Origin: Morella rubra
Lineage: Eukaryota; Streptophyta; Magnoliopsida; Fagales; Myricaceae
Length of the DNA: 64,000 bases
Assembly (NCBI GenBank): GCA_003952965.2
Contig: CM025849.1
Span: 30,045,387-30,109,386 of the forward strand
Reading direction: 5' to 3'
The notes under the pieces were generated by a model. That model had not been told where the DNA came from. It did no database searches and saw only the letters and a program-made list of their open reading frames with translations. A program made the translations under genes and the position numbers. Positions 55,700 to 64,000 of the stretch are shown piece after piece. The stretch's first letter is position 1. Every line of letters starts with the position of its first letter.

Positions 55700-56730
55700 A
55701 TGGCGGGTCGTCGTCGTCGTGGGCCAAATGTTGACTCTCCTCCAGCTTGTGAAAGAGATCTCCATGAAGTTGAAATTGCAGATCTAAGAAGACAATTACA
55801 ACAACTTCAGCAACGTCTTGAGCATTATGAGCCTTTTGGTTCTCATCATGATTCGGATGGTGAATCTTCTCATCATGAGAATGAGAATCCTTTCTATCGT
55901 GAACGAAGTGAAGCATCATCGGCAGAACATGTTCATCATCATCGTCATCCGTAATCGAAGAAACCTTGAAGTTCAACGAGATCAACTTGATGTGAGAGTT
56001 GATATCCCCGAGTTCGAAGGAAGGATGCAGCCAGATGAGTTTCTTGATTGGTTACATTGGTGGAGCGGATCTTTGATTATAAGGAGGTGCCGGAAGAAAG
56101 AAAGGTGAAGCTTGTTGCATTGAGATTGAAGAAATATGCTTCTCTATGGTGGGAGAATCTAAAGAAGCAGTGTGCTCGAGAAGGAAGAAGTCGTATTGCT
56201 ACATGGGAAAAGATGAGAAAAGTTCTTAAGCAAAAATTTTTGCCGGATAATTACCGACAAGATATTTTTCTTAAGTTCCATAATTTCAAGCAAAAGGATC
56301 TTTCGGTGGAAGAATATACTATTGAGTTCGATCATCTCATAATGAAGTGTGATGTGGCGGAGCGGAAGAGCAAACTATCGCTCGCTATCTTGGTGGGCTA
56401 AGATTGGAGATTGGCAATATTGTCCAATTACAACCGTATTGGACTTACAATGATGTTGTGAAGCTAGCAATAAAGGTGGAAAAGCAACAAAAGGAGGCTC
56501 ATGGAAGTAGACCACGATTTGGAGCAAAGGAAGGTCATTCCAACCGAGGGAGCTCTTTAGTCCCTAAAGTTTCAACACCAAAGTTTGCAGCAAACAAAGC
56601 GACTCCTCAACTCCGAAGAATGAAGGAGGACCAAGTTCAATTCGCCAAAATCCTAATTCTCGCAAGTGCTTCAAATGCCAAGGATTTGGTCATATTGCCT
56701 CTGATTGTCCAAACCGCAAAGTGGTGACTC
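55700..56730 (+). pseudogene. CRM-like element: gag
   Basis: The ATG at 55700 opens MAGRRRRGPNVDSPP, then a heptad-rich DLRRQLQQLQQRLEHY coiled coil. After a frameshift come VDIPEFEGRMQPDEFLDWL and KKYASLWWENLKKQCAREGR, with KFLPDNYRQDIFLKFHNFKQ. At the end a zinc knuckle CFKCQGFGHIASDC (C-x2-C-x4-H-x4-C) lies near 56669-56710. At least three frameshifts/stops break it. The domain order is the standard chromovirus gag. Confidence 0.88.
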
Positions 56731-57565
56731 TTATTGAAGAAGAATGGATGGACGAAGGCGATGAAGAAGAACCAATGGAGGAAGATGTAGAAAACAAGGA
56801 AGACGAAGATGTCACTTATGCCGACATTGGAGAATCACTTGTTGTTCGAAGAAGTTTGAGTTCAGTCTATGAAGATTGTGATGAATGGCTCGGACAAACA
56901 TCTTTCAAACAAGATGCACTTCCCATGGCAAAGTTTGTGATATTATCATTGATGGTGGAAGTTGTGAGAATGTGGTGGCTGAAGACATGGTGAAGAAGCT
57001 GAAACTTAAGACACAACCTCATCCTCAACCTTACAAGCTTACGTGGTTTCGAAAAGGAAACGAGGTGAAGGTAAACCACGCACTCTTGTTCAATTTTCTA
57101 TTGGCAAGAATTACAAAGATGAAGTATTATGTGATGTTGTGCCTATGGATGCTTGCCATTTACTTCTCGGTAGACCATGGCAATATGATAGGAAATCTAT
57201 TCATGACAGTTTCAAGAATACTTATGAGTTTGTCAAAGATGGAGTAAGGATCATTTTGGGTCCTTTGTGTTTGGAGAGATCTCCCAAACCTTATAAAGGA
57301 GAGGGAAATAATTTACTCTCTATATGTGATGTTGAGAAGGAATTGGTGTGTTCTAACGAAGTTTGTGCTCTTGTGGTGATGGAAGAAAATGAAGAATTGA
57401 ATGAACCACCTCTTATTATGCAATCTCTTGAAGAGTTCCTTGATGTCATTCCCGAAGAAATTCCTTTTGGTCTCCCTCCTATGAGAGACATTCAACATTG
57501 CATTGATCTTGTACCGGGTTCCATCAATCCAAACAAAGCAGCCTATAGGATGAGTCCTAAGAAGT
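56731..57565 (+). pseudogene. CRM-like element: protease
   Basis: After an acidic linker (EEEWMDEGDEEEPMEED) come IIIDGGSCENVVAEDMVKKL, the protease active site, and, after a frameshift near 57055, EVLCDVVPMDACHLLLGRPW. The RT entry motif follows: LPPMRDIQHCIDLVPG and AAYRMSPKK at about 57545-57566. The frame then passes directly into RNase H. Confidence 0.88.
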
Positions 57566-57730
57566 TCATCTTGTTCTCGGATCACAAGGCCTTGAAGTAT
57601 TTGAATAGCCAACAAAAACTCAATTCCCGACATGCCAAATGGAGTGAGTTTTTACAATCATTTTCCTTTGTTCTCAAGCATAAGGCGGGTGTTCAAAATC
57701 AAGTGGCTGATGCTTTGAGTCGTCGACATT
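57566..57730 (+). pseudogene. CRM-like element: C-terminal RNase H fused to protease after loss of RT
   Basis: FILFSDHKALKYLNSQQKLN, ..SFVLKHKAGVQNQVADALSRR, the last third of chromovirus RNase H, follows AAYRMSPKK without a break. The entire RT and the first part of RNase H, about 400 residues in relatives, are missing in frame. Both joined ends probably had a PKE/PKK-coding word, which suggests a microhomology deletion. Confidence 0.9.
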
Positions 57731-59122
57731 CCTTGCTTTCTACTATGCAAGTTAATGTTTTGGGCTTTGAAGTGGTGAAAGAGCTTTACAAGGAGGATCC
57801 CTACTTTACCAAGGTATGGGAAGAATGTTCTAAGGGTCCTTATCACTCATTTTTATTACAAAATGGTTATCTTTTCAAAGGCAATCATTGTGTATTCCAC
57901 AATGCTCTTTGAGGAATGCCATTATCATTGAAGCTCATGGTGGTGGACTTGCTGGTCACTTTTAGAGATAAAACTCTTTCTCTTATCAAAGAAAATTTCT
58001 ATTGGCCAAAAATGGAGCGAGATGTTATGAGACATGTGGAGCGATGTAGAATTTGTCACATTGCCAAGAGTCATGGCCAAAATACCGGGTTATACACTCC
58101 ACTTCCAATTCCTAATTCACCTTGGGAAGATGTAAGTATGGATTTTGTTGTGGGTTTGCCAAAGACTCAAAGGAACAAAGATTCAGTTATGGTGGTTGTT
58201 GATCGCTATTCAAAGATGGCGCATTTTGTTCCTTGTAGCAAGACTCTTGATGCTTCTCATGTGGCGGATCTCTATTTTCGAGAAGTTGTTAAGCTGCATG
58301 GAATTCCAAAGACTATCACATCGGATCGAGATACAAAGTTCATGAGTCATTTTTGGCGTACTCTTGGAGGAAGCTTGGAACTAACCTGCAATTTAGTTCA
58401 ACTTGTCATCCTCAAACCGATGGACAAACTGAAGTTGTCAATCGAAGCTTGGGAAATTTATTGCGGAGCTTTGTTAGTAAGAATATTCGTCAATGGGATT
58501 TAATTCTTGCACAAGCCGAGTTTGCTTATAATCGGTCCACTAGTCAAACTACGGGTTGTAGTCCATTTGAGATTGTCTATGGTCAGAATCCTATTAGTCC
58601 TTTGGACTTGGCTCCACTTCCTACTACTCATCAATTCAGTGGTGATGCCGAGGAGAGAGTGAAGAACATTAAGAAGTTGCATGAACAAGTTCGAGACGGA
58701 TTCTCAAGCAAACTGAGAAGTACAAGAAGCAAGCCAACAAGCACCGAAAGCAAGCAATTTTCAAAGAAGGTGATTTGGTGTGGATTCATCTAAGGAAAGA
58801 ACGTTTTCCGGGAGGAAGACATGCTAAGCTTAGACCTAGAGCCGATGGTCCATTCAATGTGCTTCAACACATTGGTGATAATGCGTATAAAATTGAACTT
58901 CCAGGGGAATATGGAGTTTCAGCAACCTTTAATGTTTCTGACCTGTCCCCATATCATGAAGAAGAAGATGAAGAGTTAGCCTCGAGGTCGAGTCTTTTCC
59001 AACCAAGGGAGCATGACACAGGTGTGGTTAGCACAAAGGTCGAGATTGAAATTAAATTCTGGAATGATTCACGAAGGTTTTCTGTTCGAGCTATGGCTTG
59101 TTGGAAAGCTCTACGAGTCTAG
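57731..59122 (+). pseudogene. CRM-like element: integrase, reading into the 3' LTR
   Basis: The zinc-binding region includes [12 protein letters not shown]. The core has [16 protein letters not shown] (first Asp), [12 protein letters not shown] (second Asp) and, in the next frame, [16 protein letters not shown] (Glu), so the DDE triad is intact but split by a frameshift near 58350. The C-terminal domain has [17 protein letters not shown] and [14 protein letters not shown]. The frame continues past the LTR start at 59014 to a stop at 59120-59122. C-termini that run into the LTR are reported for centromeric CRM chromoviruses; I use CRM-like only on that basis. Confidence 0.8.
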
Positions 59123-59815
59123 TTTCCAACGCATCAAACGGCGTACAATTTGGAGTTTTCTAGAAGAAGTTATGGTTGAATTACTCAAGGAGGTCAGGCT
59201 GGCAGCTAATTCGAGGTCTAGCGAATTTTGGACGAGTTTGCTATTTTTAGCTTGTTCTTTTGGATTTTCAAATGTCTTTTCATTTCCCTAAGAGTCTTTT
59301 ATGTCTCAATTAATATTTTGGAAGATGTATTTTTCATTTACTCATGCTTGAGGGTTGTTCCAAGCTTTGCTATTTAAACCCTTCTCTAGTAGTGGAAAAA
59401 GAACAAAGATTTTTTGAGTGTTTATACAACTTGAGCCTTAGGCTACTTTGAAGAAGGATTTCTTCTACAAACTCTTATCCTTCGGTGGATTCCGATAGGT
59501 GGCGAGTTTCTTGCTCTGTATCCCGTGTTGGATTACATTGGGTGGTGATTTCTGTATCCCTTTGTGTTCTACTTGGGTGGTGAGCTTATCTATCCGAGTG
59601 TGTGAGTTAGTGTGTTCCAGAGTGTTTCCTGACGTTCCCACAAACATCCCGAGATACCTATATATTATCCCGAGGTCCTCATTACTATTCCGACGTATCT
59701 ATCTATCCTTGGTTATCATTTTCCAAGGTCCTCATTACTATTTTCGAGGTGTCCATTTCTCTCATTCCAACCATCTCGAGGTGTTCCACGCTTTCCCCGA
59801 TTAATCCCGGTATCA
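59014..59815 (+). mobile_element. 3' LTR of CRM-like gypsy element
   Basis: TGACACAGGTGTGG .. TAATCCCGGTATCA, 802 bp, preceded by the purine tract CCAAGGGAGCA and followed by TAGAC (59816-59820). Confidence 0.95.
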
Positions 59816-61011
59816 TAGACTATCTTATAGCTTTTCTTTCAAATAAAACCTTAGCTATCCTTGTTGATGTTACTTACACCTTGAGTCTTTTGATTTCATA
59901 TCTTATAGTAGTCCAAATGTTCTGCCTCCTTCCTTTCCATGCACACAGCTGTCACAGAGTTTCTCTAAGGTCTTAATGGCAACCCAAAAATTTACGATGG
60001 AATATCTCATAGCTATCATTTTAATAAAACTCTAGCTATGATAATGTGTGGGATCGTTAGGGATCTCAGATTCGGTCGTAGGATCACATGAAAAATTATT
60101 TTTCTATTAACTCCCTTATATTCTTTTATTCTAAATTTAGGCTTCTACTAATTGTAATCATGTCCATTAACATATTACAATTACCCCGAGAATTTGAGAT
60201 TGATTTGTGAAATCCTTTTGCTAACAATTATTTGTTTATTTATCCTTCCACCATACTATATTCCACATGAGCAATAGGACCAGAATCATATCACCGATTA
60301 AGTCCCTAACTCATATAATTCTTAATTCACAATCTGTAACTTGTTGGACTTTTAAATTGTTTCCAAAACAATTTTAAATAAATAATATATATATTAATTT
60401 TCAAAAAATATTTTCACAAAATTCCATTGGCCAATAGTTTCTTTTCTAGTCCAACCTATACAGATATATGAATATACTGCCTCACAAGAGACTGGTGGAT
60501 TCCTTATTGAGCATTTATACAAACTCATTTATTATGTACAAGACCCAACTTATCTGGAATATTTGACCTAGAAAGATCATCACCAAATGACTCGGTCAAA
60601 GCACAAGTACACAACAAATAGATCCATAAACCTCTCAGGTCTAAGGATACAATAAACTAATTGTGTTGAATACCTTCTCAACATCAGTGATCATTTCTAG
60701 AAGGTATTCATATTTGATCCCGTTCAGTGCATGTACTCTTACATTGCACCCACTCGTTTGCTTAAGTCACCACCTCAATGACAAAGTCCATCATTCTATT
60801 TAATAGAGACACAACGAATGTAGACCTATTGTACATAAATATGTACCTTGGTCTAAAATATTAGCTTTGGCATGATTTTTCTGCAATGGCTCTTAACAAT
60901 ATCTATGTAACATCTTATGTCACATTATAATACCTAATAAATAAATACAAACACGTGACATCTAAATAATTAATTATTTAGATAAATTATTTTTGGGGTA
61001 TAATTCTTACA
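59816..61011 (-). mobile_element. Copia-4 LTR, main part (3' LTR)
   Basis: On the minus strand the LTR starts TGTAAGAATTATACCCC at 61011, after a purine-rich AACTAGGAGA. It contains U3 sequence (60110-60310) related to the Copia-1 LTR. Its R/U5 block GGGATCGTTAGGGATCTCAG is shared with Copia-3. With 54641-54867, the LTR is about 1.4 kb. The second copy of the 177-bp internal repeat is at 59858-60035. Confidence 0.7.
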
Positions 61012-61403
61012 ATCTCCTAGTTGCACTAAAAACCATTCATATAGGTATCTCATACCCACGTACATCCTTTCTATATATTTAGCCTTTAGTGGTGGAGTCA
61101 TCAGCTGTATAACTTCTCCAACTCATTTAACTTTACCCAATGCACATACATAAATTCAATATTGATCAACTATCAATAATACCTAAATTTATGCATCCCT
61201 GAACAGTCTGCAAATACTCAACTCTAACACCAAGATTAGCGCTTAGTTCTTCTCAAGTGCTTGAGAATATGCTTGACCACTGTCCAACATTTAGACCCTT
61301 TGTGAAATCTATATCTACGCATAAAATTGACTACTTGATTAATATCTAGCCTTATCCCTCTCTACATGGAGAGATGAAATTATGCCTAAAGGGTAATAAC
61401 CCT
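61012..61403 (-). pseudogene. Copia-4: end of the polyprotein (RT/RNase H remnant)
   Basis: The minus strand has the same decayed sequence as Copia-3 46140-46480, including GGCATAATTTCATCTCTCCA. It corresponds to the segment after the copia YVDD box, with numerous stops. It ends where the CACTA-like fragment begins. Confidence 0.6.
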
Positions 61404-62160
61404 CCAATACAAAAAAAAAAAAAAGACTTTTAGTGACCAAAAATGTATTGTCACTATAAGACAACATTTCGTCACTAAAGGAATTAGTGACGAAATTTTT
61501 TTTGTCACAAGGTTTGTCAGCATATGAGCGTCACGAAAATGACGAAACTCGAATTTCGTCACAAAAAGTTTTTAGTGACGGAAAATTTTCGTCACTAAAT
61601 TAATGATGATCGGTAATTGTGACGATCGGTCGGTGAAAACGATTTGTGGATCGATTGGTATTTGTTTGCAATGATTGATCGATCTATACATATCTGAGAT
61701 GATCGAACGTACGTATTGTCGATTGATCCGTTACGTATTGGTGATTGATCGACACATTTAAACGATCGCACGGTAAGAAATAGACGATCGATCGTTTCAG
61801 CAACGACGATTGGACATTTTTTATAAGCGATCGATCACTTAAGTATATCGATCGATTGTTATGCCTTATCGATCGGTCATTTAATTCAGCGATGGAACGT
61901 TGATTATAATGATCGATCGGTGATATTGACGATCGATCGTTTGAGTTGGAATCGATCGTCTATTTCTACACCGATCGGTCGCTTATAGTACCGACTGATC
62001 GCTTGCACATAGATGATCGATCATTTATTTTACTGATCGATCAGTAATTTTGTCTTTTTAATATTGCGATCGAACAGTTGTATTGGACGATCGATCGGTT
62101 GAACAACAACCGATCGATCACTGAATATGCCGATCGAACGGTGGTAACAAAATCGGTTTT
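61404..62160 (-). mobile_element. CACTA-like transposon 3' end: terminal and subterminal repeats
   Basis: From the edge inward come CCAATACAAAAAA (a decayed form of the plant CACTACAAGAAA terminus) and a 170-bp block rich in TTAGTGACGAAA and its inverse TTTCGTCACTAA. About 535 bp with some 26 GATCG words in both orientations follow (61609-62145). Dense short subterminal repeats that bind the transposase are a hallmark of CACTA elements. The other end is not in the window. Confidence 0.7.
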
Positions 62161-62335
62161 TTAAAAAAAACAATAATAATAGAAAATATTATATAACACG
62201 TACATTTTATAATAAAATACAATACTCACATTAATAAACATCAATAATAACAAATAGTGATCCATAATTAAATCGAAAATAATATCGTAATAATACATAA
62301 TTAAAAAGTTATTACAATATACATGCATCTACCTT
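62161..62335. other. AT-rich 3' untranslated stretch of the CACTA-like fragment
   Basis: Very AT-rich, without repeats, between the GATCG array and the coiled-coil coding end. Confidence 0.4.
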
Positions 62336-62526
62336 TTTGAACCCCCAAACTGGCTGAATAGTCGCTTTGACATGTCGCTCATTTTTTCTCCATTACAGAG
62401 GACATTTTCTTCTCTAGCTCTTTTGATATTTCTGCTCGTAAGCGCTCTTGCTCCTTTCGGATGCGCACTCGCTTCTTTTGCATGCGCTCCTCGTGCTCCA
62501 CTCGCATGTGCTCCTCGTGCTTCACT
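62336..62526 (-). pseudogene. CACTA-like transposon: coiled-coil C-terminus of a transposase-associated protein
   Basis: The minus-strand reading from 62524 gives VKHEEHMRVEHEERMQKK, then RLRAEISKELEKKMSSVMEK before a stop, with MSDMSKRLFSQFGG in the next frame. A highly charged alpha-helical tail like this is common at the C-terminus of plant CACTA (En/Spm, Ptta-type) proteins. It is only the last ~50 residues; the rest is lost at the right junction (about 62530), where Copia-4 resumes. Confidence 0.5.
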
Positions 62527-62530
62527 TGGG

Positions 62531-64000
62531 CTTATCAAATAATACCTAGAGAACCTTTTTGGGTAAATCCCCAAAAGTATACAGGTAATAATTCTATGCT
62601 TATCTCCCACTGAACAATATCGTATAAAGTTCAGTTTCACATTTCTTTTACATCATTGTGCCATGATGTAATAAAGGGAATTATTTGAGATATGATGCTT
62701 TCATTTCCAAGATAAGTTCAAAACTTATAATTATTTGAGTATCTTGATCCTCACTTATTGTTAGCTTTTTCACTTTACTGTACTTTCTTGAACTTTTCAA
62801 AAAGCTCAAACTCATAATTTTCACAGTTAACCGCAACTGGAATGACCATATCACAAAATGATGAAACAGGAAAAACCATCCTCTGGTTTATGTGGTTAAA
62901 ATCACCACATACATCAGTACGCACCAACTTTAACAATCTTGTAGCTTAATTCCTTTTACTTTAAAAGGATTTCTCATCAGTCATCATTGAATCATATCCA
63001 GATTACCATGACTAAGTGTCATATGCTACATACAAGTGGGATTCACATCCCTCTCTTTTTAGAGTTGCATAACTGGTATCAGTATCTTTCTCAATATTAT
63101 TCAAGAATTCACAACTTTTCAAAAATAATACGACTATCAATAATACTTGAATCAATCAAAAACAAAGTTTTATTCCTTTTGTAAACTTAAATAAATAACT
63201 TTATAAGGAAGTCGCTGCAACACTTGCAATTATCTTCATAGTCTGCACAATTTCCCCTTCCACTTAATGTCTGGGTTTCTTTAAACTCATGCAACTTATT
63301 GTAAAAGTGAGATATATGCCTAAATAGACATACCAACAATTTAATGGACAATATATTAAATTTGACTTTAATGATAAGCATACCTTCAGTAAGATTCCTT
63401 TTTCAATATAAAACTTGGTTAGTCCATAATCATCACAGGGTATATAGTAATTAATTCACATATATAAATAAATACACTAGTTGTGGGTTTTAAAATAACT
63501 AATTGGTACCTCCCACTATGACACATCAATCAAATAAAATACCTGAATATAACATTTATATTTTATGTCACTAGTAGGTATCAAGAGCTTTTACCTCATA
63601 TGCACATGGTCCTATTTTAGTAACCATGGGCACATCTTGTGAAAGTAGATAGAAACTATCTGTCACGAATCCATCTCATGTCTCATACTATGTGTATGTA
63701 AATATTCGTGACTCTTGATTTTCTTTTGACCACCAAATAAACACAATCTTCACTATTTTAGTGGACGTGTTTATTTGGTTAAGTGCAACCATCGTCTAAA
63801 TGACATGTATTTTGTAATGGGTCGGCATTGCTATTTTAGTCAACACCCCATTACTCATACATACTCATTTATCTTCTAAAGAAATACATAGGACAAATTA
63901 TAAAATTCAATAAACGTAATCCCCTATTTTAGTTTCATCCAACCCATAATAAAATAGATTCCACATACCAATATGGAAGGCCCATAGGTGTGATTTTTTC
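62531..64000 (-). pseudogene. Copia-4: integrase, GAG-pre-integrase and leader remnants
   Basis: It is collinear with the inverse of Copia-3 45650-44300: integrase end at 62540-62640, integrase and GAG-pre-integrase at 62640-63070, then leader with CTATTTTAG words at 63720-63960. All frames are full of stops. About 500 bp present in Copia-3 (45655-46155) are missing at the CACTA insertion. The 5' LTR lies beyond the window. Confidence 0.7.

Overview
This is a gene-poor, AT-rich stretch of a flowering-plant nuclear genome, probably a eudicot. The evidence is plant Ty3/gypsy and Ty1/copia retrotransposons primed by initiator-tRNA-Met-type sites (TGGTATCAGAGC and variants), a DUF247 fragment, and exons of an ECT-type YTH-domain gene with GT..AG introns. 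I cannot name the species. Nothing resembles a bacterial, phage or organellar locus, and no tRNA, rRNA or CRISPR array is visible. Letters A-F below are my own labels for LTR families.

Layout. 1-2370: a minus-strand gypsy LTR (E) cut by the window edge. 2371-12149: the 3' half of plus-strand chromovirus A (RT, RNase H, integrase, chromodomain, polypurine tract) and its 3' LTR. That LTR is split by minus-strand Copia-1 (6908-11440), which carries an array of GC-rich hairpins in its leader. 12150-30583: minus-strand chromovirus C in at least two joined copies, with a gag remnant, three back-to-back LTRs (C1a, C1b, C2), pol, then protease and gag, then LTR C3. Between pol and protease lies a plus-strand LTR of family A (A2), itself split by a long minus-strand LTR (B) with a short internal tail. 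30597-36543: a plus-strand C element reduced to two LTRs around about 570 bp; its 5' LTR holds a solo LTR (D1) with GATGA target-site duplications. 36544-44295: a minus-strand Tat/Ogre-like gypsy element split by nearly complete Copia-2 (38702-43804).

44310-46926: plus-strand, heavily mutated Copia-3. 46990-47703: a DUF247 pseudogene. 47719-49407: a minus-strand LTR (F). 49805-53622: three 3'-terminal exons of an ECT (m6A reader) gene. Its coding exon is broken by a DNA transposon with long terminal inverted repeats and, at the same spot, by solo LTR D2 (CCTGT duplications). 54641-64000: minus-strand Copia-4, related to Copia-3. Its LTR is split by a structurally complete but RT-less CRM-like gypsy element (54868-59815, TAGAC duplications), and its interior is split by the 3' end of a CACTA-like transposon with a dense GATCG motif array.

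No intact host gene or autonomous transposon is present. The window is a record of nested insertion, solo-LTR formation and deletion. The most unusual signals are: a small GAGTC/GACTC hairpin that recurs in otherwise dissimilar gypsy LTRs; a four-fold 96-bp repeat carrying the TATA box of one LTR; the GATCG array; the leader hairpin array of Copia-1; about 2.6-kb inverted arms of family C; and two independent insertions into the same few bases of the YTH exon. All coordinates, identities and motif counts come from reading by eye; no alignment was run.
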